Source: RGIG4097 sp964367645 (GTDB lineage Bacteria > Bacillota > Clostridia > Christensenellales > CAG-917). Taken from it: a DNA stretch of 7,846 nucleotides. Both the position numbers and the translations under genes were made by a program. The stretch covers positions 1 to 7,846 of the forward strand of contig CAYIYN010000068.1 of the NCBI GenBank assembly GCA_964367645.1, given 5' to 3'. Below the pieces are notes generated by a model that worked only from the letters and a program-made list of their open reading frames with translations, had not been told where the DNA came from and did no database searches. How positions within the stretch are numbered: the stretch's first letter is position 1; each line of letters begins with the position of its first letter. This document shows positions 1 to 5,686 of the stretch, piece by piece.

Positions 1-10
1 TTTTGTCCAT
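1..10 (-). CDS. Start of an unknown gene leaving the window (first 3 codons)
   Basis: On the minus strand an ATG at position 10 reads Met-Asp-Lys and then leaves the window. It is preceded by AGGAG (complement of 17-21) at a spacing of 6 nt and by a well-formed promoter (30-58). These signals together make a real gene start likely, although only three codons are visible and no function can be given. It is divergent from the tup operon. Confidence 0.5.
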
Positions 11-29
11 TGCTTTCTCCTATGAAACG

Positions 30-58
30 ATAATAAACCCTTAAGAAAAAACTTGCAA
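30..58 (-). promoter_or_regulatory. Sigma-A type promoter for the leftward gene
   Basis: On the minus strand the -35 box is TTGCAA (53-58) and the -10 box is TATTAT (30-35), with an exact 17-bp spacer. The predicted transcript start is near position 23, which gives a very short leader before the ATG at 10. The spacer is covered by an inverted repeat (35-64). Confidence 0.5.
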
Positions 59-64
59 GGGTTT
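35..64. repeat. Inverted repeat AAACCCTT/AAGGGTTT, possible operator
   Basis: AAACCCTT (35-42) and AAGGGTTT (57-64) form a perfect 8-bp inverted repeat around a 14-bp centre. It lies between and over the -10 and -35 boxes of the leftward promoter, where a repressor would act. No T-run follows in either direction, so it is not a typical terminator. The binding protein is unknown. Confidence 0.4.
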
Positions 65-80
65 GTTTGTCGGTTGCATT

Positions 81-110
81 CGTGCCGTTTCGTGCCATTT
101 TGTGCCGTTT
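81..110. repeat. Three tandem 10-bp repeats, YGTGCCRTTT
   Basis: Bases 81-90, 91-100 and 101-110 read CGTGCCGTTT, CGTGCCATTT and TGTGCCGTTT: three copies in phase, each differing by at most two bases. The period is one DNA helical turn, so the copies face the same side of the helix. They sit between the two divergent promoters and could be a protein-binding array. No known motif was recognised. Confidence 0.6.
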
Positions 111-155
111 TGTTTCTCAAAAACGTTTACTGTTTAATTATAATTAATATGGTCC

Positions 156-184
156 TTGCTTTTCTTTCTTTATTATCGTATAAT
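156..184 (+). promoter_or_regulatory. Sigma-A promoter of the tup operon
   Basis: The -35 box is TTGCTT (156-161) and the -10 box is a consensus TATAAT (179-184), with a 17-bp spacer. The predicted start near 191 would give a leader of about 305 nt before the tupA start codon, covering both RNA structures described below. Confidence 0.65.
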
Positions 185-227
185 TTATTAATCCGTCAAA
201 CCAAATCGGCTAAGTGCGTAAGCATAT

Positions 228-351
228 GCCGTTAGGCCAATGAGTCCCGCCCGAAAGAGCGCGGCTTTCCGTGTTTGAGAAGATGGTTGCATAGTTTTCA
301 CTGTTCTTTCCTGTTTTGCAACTACGGCCTCAATCACGATGTCGTTTTTTT
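228..351 (+). ncRNA. Unidentified structured leader RNA upstream of the riboswitch
   Basis: Two hairpins abut each other. The first is GAAAG (253-257) with CTTTC (265-269) around a 7-nt loop. The second is long: CGTG (270-273) with CACG (335-338), TTGAG (275-279) with CTCAA (329-333) across a T-T mismatch, then a symmetric 6x6 internal loop, then GTTGCA (286-291) with TGCAAC (317-322) around a 25-nt loop. A small GCC-GTTA-GGC hairpin lies at 228-237, and a run of seven T follows at 345-351. The GC content of this stretch looks higher than that of its flanks. It matches no riboswitch class I can recall. The stems are seen directly; a regulatory role is inferred from its place in the tup leader. 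Confidence 0.4.
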
Positions 352-390
352 ATATTAAAAATCGATTTTACTGACGGTCGCATGCCAAAT

Positions 391-489
391 ACTCCGATTC
401 CGTTTTCCTAAACGTCAAAGAGCAAGCGCATGGCTACGGAACGGTAGGGTATAGCTGAAAACGGCTATGCCTCCACTTTTGGAAAGGAG
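391..489 (+). promoter_or_regulatory. Moco/Tuco (molybdenum/tungsten cofactor) riboswitch candidate
   Basis: The 3' half follows the pattern of the E. coli moaA leader as I remember it: AGGG opening a stem, CCTCC after it, then TGGAAAGG. Here GGTATAGC (448-455) pairs with GCTATGCC (464-471), followed by CCTCC (470-474) and GGAAAGGAG (481-489). The 5' half offers TTCCGT (398-403) with ACGGAA (436-441), or alternatively a local hairpin CGTTT/AAACG (401-414). The outer closing stem would be CTCC (392-395) with GGAG (486-489), which is the tupA ribosome binding site. Ligand binding would then hide the site and turn translation off. The part inside the 398-441 stem is short (32 nt), which may fit the smaller Tuco form, but this is uncertain. 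The place before a tungstate importer supports the call. Confidence 0.7.
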
Positions 490-495
490 AAAAAT

Positions 496-1530
496 ATGAA
501 AAAGTTTAGCAAATTTTTATCACTTTTGCTGGTTTTAATGCTGGCAGCCTCCGTCTTTGCCTTTACTGCGTGCAATAAAGACGACATTGGTGACGATGAG
601 GTAACATACGGTGCGTATGTTTTGTCGGATAAGGCTACATTCTTGTCCTACAAAAATAACGCCGAAGGCGACAAATTGCCCAATCTTTCTATTTTATACG
701 AAAGCGATGACAATCTGAAAAATACCTATTCGATGATAGCCGTTGACGGCGACGGAACGGGCTTTGCAACAGCAGTTTCATTGAATGAAGTCGGTGCCGA
801 TTGCTTTATTAAATGGATGAGCCTTGCGTCAACACGCAGTCTTATTGCAGATTTCGGCAAATCTTCGTACGGCGAGGCATTGTTCTTTACTGTCGATAAC
901 AGCGACATAGTTTATTCGGGCACTGATTACACTTATGCGGCAAGCGGAGCAACCGATGATGTTATATCTGTTTCCACTACAACCTCCGTTAACGACAGCG
1001 GTCTTTTAGGATATTTGGAGCCATTGTTTGAAACCGCAACAGGTTTTGATCTGCAAATTGCTTCGGCAGGCACGGGCGCAGCAATAAACGCCGCAAAAGC
1101 GGGCAATGCTGATTTGTTGCTTGTTCACTCAAAGACCCAAGAGGAAGAATTTATAACAGCAGGTTATGCAAGAGCTATTGCGGGCATTAACGCAAGCGCA
1201 CAAGTGCCTGAACGCATTGCATTTATGTACAACTTCTTTGTGCTTATCGGACCCACCGCCGATCCCGCCGGTGCTAAAGAAGACGCCTCGATAGTTGACG
1301 CATTCAAAGCTATAAAAGAAGGCAGCTTTACATTTATCAGCCGCGGCGATAACAGCGGCACGCAAACAAAAGAAACCGCATTGTGGGTTCTTGCCGGTGA
1401 AGATGGTATCTATTATGACAAAACCACTTCCGCTGCAGTATACCCCAGCGAATATACTTGGTTTGTTTCGACAGGTCAAGGTATGGGCGCAAGTCTGCTT
1501 GTAGCAAACGAATCACTTACCAACAAATAA
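496..1530 (+). CDS. tupA: Tungstate-binding lipoprotein TupA, circularly permuted
   Basis: This is the substrate-binding component of the Tup ABC importer, which captures tungstate outside the membrane and hands it to TupB. Residues 1-26 are a lipoprotein signal with lipobox FTAC and lipid-anchor Cys26. Known TupA proteins start, after the signal, with the TTTS...DSGLL block. Here that block is at 161-171, followed in usual order by AGTG (191-194), DLLLVHS (206-212), MYN (244-246), SRGD.SGT (282-289) and GQGMGA (327-332). The protein stops at ANES (337-340), where the family normally continues with a block like AYTLTDRGTY. That missing C-terminal block is instead at the N-terminus: AYVLSDKATF (40-49), LSILYE (64-69), FIKWM (104-108), ADFGKSSYGEALF (118-130). 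A linker (about 131-155) joins the old ends. Start: AAAGGAG (483-489) is 6 nt before the ATG. All parts of a full domain are present, so function is plausible. Confidence 0.9.
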   Translation: MKKFSKFLSLLLVLMLAASVFAFTACNKDDIGDDEVTYGAYVLSDKATFLSYKNNAEGDKLPNLSILYESDDNLKNTYSMIAVDGDGTGFATAVSLNEVGADCFIKWMSLASTRSLIADFGKSSYGEALFFTVDNSDIVYSGTDYTYAASGATDDVISVSTTTSVNDSGLLGYLEPLFETATGFDLQIASAGTGAAINAAKAGNADLLLVHSKTQEEEFITAGYARAIAGINASAQVPERIAFMYNFFVLIGPTADPAGAKEDASIVDAFKAIKEGSFTFISRGDNSGTQTKETALWVLAGEDGIYYDKTTSAAVYPSEYTWFVSTGQGMGASLLVANESLTNK

Positions 1531-1536
1531 GTTATT

Positions 1537-2238
1537 ATGTGGGATAATATTTGGAGTTCATTCCAAAAAGCCTTAGTTCTAATAGCGGAACCGACTGAAT
1601 TAATGTCCGAAATTGTCTCTACAACAATGTTTATGGCATTAAACAGCACCCTGTGGGCATCTCTTTTAGGGATACTCATAGGGTGTCTTGTTGCTATAAA
1701 GGATTTCAGAGGCAAGAAAATTGTCGTTACCGTCATACGTACTTTAATGGGCTTGCCCCCCGTTGCCGTGGGCATCATTATTTATATGCTGTTTTCGGGG
1801 ACGGGACCTTTTGGAAAACTTGGATTAATATATTCAATTAAACTGATGGTAATCGCGCAGGTCGTTTTGATAACTCCAATTGTCGCCGGAATGGTCGAAA
1901 CATCCTTGTCGCCTGTTGCCGCAAGTATGTCTAATACAATGAACGGTCTAAACATGAATCCATTCAAAAAAGGCAGACTTTTGCTCAACGAAGGTAAATT
2001 TCAAATTGTATCCACCGTCTTATTTGCTTTTGCGAGGTCAACGGCCGAAGTTGGGGCGGTACAAATCGTCGGCGGCAATATTTTGCATTCGACGCGCATT
2101 ATGACTACAACGATTATGATGAATTACAATTCGGGCAGTTTTGAACTGGCTGTTGCCTTGGGAATAGTCCTTATCATAATATCGCTAACAGTAAATATAG
2201 TTGCCACCTTATTAACTCTTGCATTCAAAAAAAGATGA
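1537..2238 (+). CDS. tupB: Tungstate ABC transporter permease TupB
   Basis: This inner-membrane permease forms the tungstate channel with TupA and TupC. Its 233 residues contain hydrophobic segments at about 28-54, 62-86, 101-120, 155-178 and 203-230. The family's marker stretches are clear: RTLMGLPPVAVG (68-79), the SGTGPFG turn (87-93), AQVVLITPI (107-115), and the cytoplasmic coupling region running into EVGAVQIVGGN (171-181), followed by TRIMTT (186-191). Length and domain content are normal. The ATG lies only 6 nt after the tupA stop, and no good Shine-Dalgarno sequence precedes it, so translation is probably coupled to tupA. It overlaps tupC by 4 nt. Nothing looks broken. Confidence 0.93.
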   Translation: MWDNIWSSFQKALVLIAEPTELMSEIVSTTMFMALNSTLWASLLGILIGCLVAIKDFRGKKIVVTVIRTLMGLPPVAVGIIIYMLFSGTGPFGKLGLIYSIKLMVIAQVVLITPIVAGMVETSLSPVAASMSNTMNGLNMNPFKKGRLLLNEGKFQIVSTVLFAFARSTAEVGAVQIVGGNILHSTRIMTTTIMMNYNSGSFELAVALGIVLIIISLTVNIVATLLTLAFKKR

Positions 2239-2936
2239 TTGAATTAACTGTGAAAAAACATTACGGAGAAAGAACCGTATTAGATATAAATTCTCTGACG
2301 TTTGAAGAGCACAAGCGGTATGCGATTGTGGGCGCAAACGGCAGCGGAAAAACTACGCTTCTCAAAATAATCGGCAATCTAGAAAAAGCCGATAAAGGCT
2401 ATGACATCGACAAAATTTTCGAATTGAACAAAAAAGACATCTGTTATATGCCTCAAAGTAGTTTTGCTTTTTCTATGTCGCTTACAAGAAACGTCTTTTT
2501 GGCGTGTCCCGATTTGCCGCGTATCAAAAATAAAAACACTCGCGTCTTTTACAACGATCGCTGCCACAAGCTAATTTACGATATGGGGCTGTGGAAATTA
2601 AGATATAAAAACGCAGCGAAACTGTCGGGCGGCGAAACTCAACGTATGGCAATGTGCCGTGCGCTCGTGGCAAAACACGATATTTTATTGCTTGATGAGC
2701 CTACCTCGTCTATGGATGTATCGGCTACTGCCATTGCAGAAAAAGTGCTGGAACAATATTGCGCGGAGTTTCATCCTACCGTAATTTTTGCCACACATTC
2801 GATACGGCAGGCGATACGATTTGCTGACGAAGTGATTTTTATGAGTGAAGGTAAAGTTGTCGAACGCGGTGCTTCCAACACTTTGTTTGATAATCCTCAA
2901 TCTGACGAGCTAAAAGCCTTTCTCGAAAATATGTAG
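2235..2936 (+). CDS. tupC: Tungstate ABC transporter ATP-binding protein TupC
   Basis: This cytoplasmic ATPase powers the importer. The 233-residue ABC domain has all key motifs: Walker A GANGSGKTT (33-41), Q-loop Gln74 in YMPQS, signature LSGGET (130-135), Walker B ILLLDEP (150-156) and the switch His188 in ATHS. The start codon overlaps the tupB stop (ATGA, 2235-2238) and only an A-rich stretch lies upstream, so translation is probably coupled. The gene order tupA-tupB-tupC is the usual one for this importer. From the sequence alone an anion other than tungstate cannot be excluded, but the TupA and TupB motifs favour tungstate over molybdate (ModABC). Confidence 0.9.
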   Translation: MIELTVKKHYGERTVLDINSLTFEEHKRYAIVGANGSGKTTLLKIIGNLEKADKGYDIDKIFELNKKDICYMPQSSFAFSMSLTRNVFLACPDLPRIKNKNTRVFYNDRCHKLIYDMGLWKLRYKNAAKLSGGETQRMAMCRALVAKHDILLLDEPTSSMDVSATAIAEKVLEQYCAEFHPTVIFATHSIRQAIRFADEVIFMSEGKVVERGASNTLFDNPQSDELKAFLENM

Positions 2937-2972
2937 TTTTAATAAGGGCTTTAAATTGCGTTGCTAATAAAA

Positions 2973-3438
2973 ACATTTGTATTTGTTCTCGCAATTATAA
3001 TGATGCTTTTTGGGTAGCAAAAAATATACTGCTGCGGCAGGCAAAGTCAGCGACAAATGCTCAAAGTGACTGCGTGAAGATTTAAGCGGAAAGACTATCA
3101 TATATTATGGGTGCGCTTTGTCATTGACTGCATTGATATCATTTGCGGTTATGACTGCGAATGCGCGAGAAAAGATTGATGGGTTTTTAAGGCAACTAGT
3201 TCATAAAATGCGAAAAAGGCAATTAAAGAGTCAATTAATAGTGATAAACTTGATGTTTTGCAATTATCGACGATTATCATATCATCACCGACAAGTATTA
3301 GGAAGTTGAAATATACCAAGATAACCTCGGTTGTTTGCGGCTTTAGGAGGCGGAGTCGCTTTTGCATTGATGCTATCCCTCCGCAATATCCTTTCCACAT
3401 ACAGAAAAAACCGCCGATTGAAAGTCTGCGGTTTTTAA
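2973..3438 (+). pseudogene. Frameshifted remnant of an unrecognised membrane protein
   Basis: No intact gene fits this stretch, but protein-like segments follow one another in changing frames. A hydrophobic segment, FVFVLAIIMMLF, is read from 2976 and ends at a stop at 3015. Another frame from 3016 gives a soluble segment, interrupted by one stop, that runs into a second hydrophobic segment, LTALISFAVMTANA, and a charged tail. A third stretch (3207-3335) reads NAKKAIKES onward to KITSVV. The frame then shifts again at about 3337-3343 to AALGGGVAFALMLSL (3340-3384) and a basic tail ending at the stop 3436-3438. Three hydrophobic segments and basic flanks suggest a decayed membrane protein of roughly 155 residues. 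The family is not recognised. Chance cannot be excluded. Confidence 0.4.
3406..3436. terminator. Bidirectional intrinsic terminator between convergent genes
   Basis: AAAAACCGC (3406-3414) and GCGGTTTTT (3428-3436) form a perfect 9-bp stem with a 13-nt loop. The stem has a GC core and carries T-runs in both directions. It lies between the tup operon and the leftward flavodoxin gene, and could stop transcripts arriving from either side. Confidence 0.8.
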
Positions 3439-3462
3439 ATGGCACGTAAATTATTTTGATAA

Positions 3463-4215
3463 CTATAGTTTTTTAGGACATTGATATCTTGGCTTTCCAA
3501 TGCTTGCTTTTCCATACTCTATGGCTTTTGTTGGGCATCCGCATATACAAGCCATACAATGAGTGCAACTATCATTCCATTTAGGTCTTCCGTTTATAAG
3601 TGAGATGTTGTTCATAACGCATGCTTTTTCGCATTTGCCGCAACCGATACAAGCGTCGGTTGCAAGAAACTTCTTAGAATGAATAATGAGTGGGTAATAT
3701 ACTGCATTGACAATTCCGCTTTTTAATTTATCTGCTATTCCGACTTTTTTTGACGGAATAGCTTTGTTTGCCAAAATCATCTGAATTATTTCATCAATTT
3801 TTGGTTCTGCTTTTTCAATAATACCAAGAGCTTCTTTTTCTTCCGGAGCACCAAATATTGCTATATAATTTTCCGGCATTACAATTTCTGCACAGCCTCT
3901 AAAATTTAGTCCTTTGTCCAGACAAAGCTTTTTAAGATACTCTTCCGCATTACCGATTTCACCACCGCAGGTTAAAACAAAGTATATGTCTTTTGAGCCG
4001 TTAAGTTCCGTCCCTTTTAGCCAATCTCTTAAAATATGAGGAATTTGCCACCCATATGTAGGAGCAACAATCACGAAAAGCGTATCTGATGAAATTGGTT
4101 GATTATTTTGGGTACTAAGCCTTTCAAAGAGGTTTTCACACTTGTCGTCTAGGGCTGTTGCAATTCTTTTAGCTACATATTCGCTATTGCCTGTGCCAGA
4201 ATAAAACAATACCAT
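3463..4215 (-). CDS. EFR1-type flavodoxin/ferredoxin fusion protein
   Basis: This is a predicted cytoplasmic electron carrier that joins an FMN-binding flavodoxin fold to two [4Fe-4S] clusters. With the start used here it has 250 residues. The phosphate-binding loop SGTGNS is at 6-11 and the second flavin-contact region APTYGW at 51-56. The C-terminal ferredoxin has Cys189, 192, 195, 199 and Cys217, 220, 223, 227, two complete CxxCxxCxxxC sets. Two further in-frame ATGs lie upstream (4221 and 4236). AGGAGG (complement of 4223-4228) lies 7 nt from the ATG at 4215 but only 1 nt from that at 4221, and downstream of that at 4236, so 4215 is chosen. The redox partners are unknown. It is a single gene, convergent to tup and divergent from the downstream operon. 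Confidence 0.85.
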   Translation of the reverse strand: MVLFYSGTGNSEYVAKRIATALDDKCENLFERLSTQNNQPISSDTLFVIVAPTYGWQIPHILRDWLKGTELNGSKDIYFVLTCGGEIGNAEEYLKKLCLDKGLNFRGCAEIVMPENYIAIFGAPEEKEALGIIEKAEPKIDEIIQMILANKAIPSKKVGIADKLKSGIVNAVYYPLIIHSKKFLATDACIGCGKCEKACVMNNISLINGRPKWNDSCTHCMACICGCPTKAIEYGKASIGKPRYQCPKKL

Positions 4216-4507
4216 TTTCATACCTCCTATAATCATCTTAATTGATTTATATATTCACTTAACAATTTTATCATTATATTTTTGAAAAATCAATGGCATT
4301 TGGATGCCCTTTGAAAATATTAAGCCGCTGTTAGGTGTGCGAATAATACTAGCGTGGCGGCAAGTAAACGTATCGAATAGAATTCACAATTATAGGAAAG
4401 AAAAAACGGCACACTATTAAGTAAATTAAACAAGCAACATCCTTTTAGACAATGAGAATAAGTGTACGGCAAACGATAAATAGGTTTTAAAATTTTCATA
4501 ATTGTTA
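4216..4507. other. AT-rich intergenic region without a recognisable gene
   Basis: This stretch separates two divergent units. Apart from the AGGAGG site of the leftward gene (4223-4228) it shows no convincing coding sequence, and no -35/-10 pair with good spacing was found for the leftward gene. A weak inverted repeat, GCCGC (4323-4327) with GCGGC (about 4357-4361), flanks a long loop and is of unclear meaning. Confidence 0.5.
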
Positions 4508-4535
4508 TTGACATTTGTCAGAAACCTCATATAAT
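4508..4535 (+). promoter_or_regulatory. Sigma-A promoter of the DUF134/NifX/MinD operon
   Basis: The -35 box is a consensus TTGACA (4508-4513) and the -10 box a consensus TATAAT (4530-4535), with a 16-bp spacer. The predicted start, about 4541-4543, falls in the second palindrome. Such a strong promoter with operators over both ends suggests repression. Confidence 0.7.
4509..4520. promoter_or_regulatory. Operator candidate, copy 1 (over the -35 box)
   Basis: TGACATTTGTCA has perfect 5-bp arms, TGACA and TGTCA, around a 2-bp centre. It shares TTGACA with the -35 box, so a bound protein would block RNA polymerase. Confidence 0.6.
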
Positions 4536-4541
4536 AATAAT

Positions 4542-4553
4542 TGACATATGTCA
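4542..4553. promoter_or_regulatory. Operator candidate, copy 2 (at the transcript start)
   Basis: TGACATATGTCA is a perfect 12-bp palindrome with the same arms as copy 1. Its centre is 33 bp (about three helical turns) downstream. The flanks are also alike: ATTGACA before, then CAAAC or GAAAC after. The binding protein is unknown; a CRP/FNR-type factor or the DUF134 product itself are options. Confidence 0.6.
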
Positions 4554-4574
4554 CAAACAATAAAGGAGTTAATT

Positions 4575-4928
4575 ATGCCCAGACCTAAAAAATGGAGAAA
4601 AGTTTGTTGTCTTCCCGAGAATAACCGTTTTGGACCGTTAAACGGTTCTAACAGCGGAGAATATATAATTATGACGGTTGATGAATACGAAACAGTCAGA
4701 TTAATAGATTTAGAAGGGATGAAACAGGAAGAATGTTCTGATCATATGAATGTCGCACGTACGACCGTGCAAGGCATTTATGACGTTGCGAGAAAAAAGA
4801 TAGCCGATTCGTTGGTTAATGGTAAAACGCTCATCATTGAAGGCGGCGATTATATGCTTTGCGATGGTTTTGGAGGACATTGCGGAGGAATGGGTTGCAG
4901 AAGACACCAATTTGGACAAATCAATTAA
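4575..4928 (+). CDS. DUF134 family protein, likely DNA-binding
   Basis: The 117-residue protein begins MPRPKKWRKVCCLPE, the typical opening of the DUF134 family, whose members have a helix-turn-helix resembling sigma region 4. The helix-turn-helix lies at about 36-80, with QEECSDHMNVARTTVQ (51-66) as its core. A Cys/His-rich tail (Cys96, Cys103, Cys108, His111) may bind metal or an Fe-S cluster, together with Cys11 and Cys12. A longer reading frame from 4548 is rejected because it starts inside the operator, while AAAGGAG (4562-4568) lies properly before 4575. As first gene of an operon behind two palindromes it may be the operon's own regulator (inference). Confidence 0.85.
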   Translation: MPRPKKWRKVCCLPENNRFGPLNGSNSGEYIIMTVDEYETVRLIDLEGMKQEECSDHMNVARTTVQGIYDVARKKIADSLVNGKTLIIEGGDYMLCDGFGGHCGGMGCRRHQFGQIN

Positions 4929-4941
4929 GGAAGAATAATCA

Positions 4942-5319
4942 ATGGAATATTCAGAAAAAACAATGGAACATTTTATGTGTCCTCAAAATGCAGGGTGTAT
5001 GTCGGACTTTGACGCAAAAGGAAAATTTGGCGATATGTCCTGCGGCGACACATTGGTGATGTTTATAAAAGTGGAAAATAACATAATTAACGATATAAGT
5101 TATTTAGTTTTTGGTTGTTGCGCGGCAATAGCGTCGGCAAGTATGACATCCGTTTTGGCTAAAGGTAAAAGTTTGGAAGAAGCCGAAAATATTTCCGACG
5201 ATGATGTATCGACGGCGCTCGGAGGGTTGCCGGATATAAAAACACATTGTTCCAATATAGGTGTTTCAGCTCTGCGGATTGCTCTAAATAACTACAAGAA
5301 ACTAAAAAAAGGAGTCTAA
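4942..5319 (+). CDS. NifU/IscU-like iron-sulfur cluster scaffold protein
   Basis: This is a 125-residue protein of the IscU/NifU N-terminal family, on which Fe-S clusters are built before transfer. The three scaffold cysteines are in place: Cys34 in SCGD (with Asp36), Cys59 in FGCCAAIAS (57-65), and Cys103 in HCS, followed by a helix with ALRIAL. Further family features are the N-terminal HFMCPQNAG (10-18) and LGGLPDIKTHC (93-103). The NifU C-terminal domain is absent, as in IscU. It begins 13 nt after the DUF134 gene behind AAGGAAG. No cysteine desulfurase is in the window, so the sulfur source is unknown. It probably supplies clusters to the ferredoxin-carrying ATPases downstream (inference). 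Confidence 0.85.
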   Translation: MEYSEKTMEHFMCPQNAGCMSDFDAKGKFGDMSCGDTLVMFIKVENNIINDISYLVFGCCAAIASASMTSVLAKGKSLEEAENISDDDVSTALGGLPDIKTHCSNIGVSALRIALNNYKKLKKGV

Positions 5320-5320
5320 T

Positions 5321-5686
5321 ATGAAAATCGCAATACCTGTAAATGAAAAAAATCTAAAATCAGAGATTTGTCCTTCGTTTGGAAGAACACCGTATTATTT
5401 GATTTATGACACGGCAGATAAATCCGGTGTATTTGTTGACAATTCTGCAGCACAAAGCGCAGGCGGAGCGGGAATCAAAGCCGCACAAATGCTTGTTGAT
5501 TTATCAGTCAAAATCATTATTGCTCCAAGATACGGCGAGAACGCTGCCAAAGTTTTAATTGACGGTGGTATTAACGTATACAGAAATATCGTCGGAACGG
5601 CAGAAGAAAATATAAAAGCGTTTGAAAACAACCGTCTTGATGTTTTGGCAGACATTCATTCGGGATTTCATAATCATGGAAATTAA
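5321..5686 (+). CDS. NifX/NifB-type Mo-Fe cluster-binding protein
   Basis: The protein belongs to the dinitrogenase iron-molybdenum cofactor biosynthesis family (the fold of NifX, NafY, the NifB C-terminus and the orange protein), whose members bind metal-sulfur clusters. It has 121 residues, a usual length for stand-alone members. Visible features are the first strand MKIAIPV, Cys17 and FGRTPY (20-25), and the glycine-rich AGGAGIKAAQML (47-58). A His-rich end follows (His113, His117, His119) that could bind metal. AAAGGAG (5308-5314) precedes the start, which follows the NifU stop by 1 nt. The end overlaps the next gene by 11 nt. No nitrogenase genes are in view, so a role in FeMo-co synthesis is not implied. 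Confidence 0.85.
   Translation: MKIAIPVNEKNLKSEICPSFGRTPYYLIYDTADKSGVFVDNSAAQSAGGAGIKAAQMLVDLSVKIIIAPRYGENAAKVLIDGGINVYRNIVGTAEENIKAFENNRLDVLADIHSGFHNHGN

Noticed and set aside
53..235. A plus-strand open frame of 60 codons upstream of tupA
   Set aside because: It runs through the tandem repeat and both boxes of the tup promoter, has no ribosome binding site and shows no family features.
188..337. A minus-strand frame of about 49 codons with protein-like text (ending SRFGLTD), antisense to the leader RNA
   Set aside because: It has only a GTG start and no Shine-Dalgarno sequence, and it coincides with the GC-rich hairpins, which explain its composition better. It matches no family I recognise.
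1129..1479. A 116-codon minus-strand frame inside tupA
   Set aside because: It is the antisense of a clearly conserved coding region, with no ribosome binding site or family features.
2954..2996. Inverted repeat AATTGCG/CGCAATT after tupC as a terminator
   Set aside because: The loop is 29 nt, the stem is AT-rich, and no T-run follows; the hairpin at 3406-3436 is a much better terminator.
4323..4361. GCCGC/GCGGC inverted repeat in the intergenic region
   Set aside because: Only five base pairs around a loop of nearly 30 nt; too weak to call a structure or a mobile-element end.
4548..4574. An earlier ATG for the DUF134 gene, adding nine residues
   Set aside because: The ATG lies inside the operator palindrome near the transcript start, and the ribosome binding site AAAGGAG and the family-typical MPRP start both point to 4575.
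5622..5675. An earlier ATG for the first MinD ATPase, adding 18 residues
   Set aside because: It would lie deep within the NifX-like gene, and the extra residues do not belong to the ATPase fold, which begins right after the ATG at 5676.
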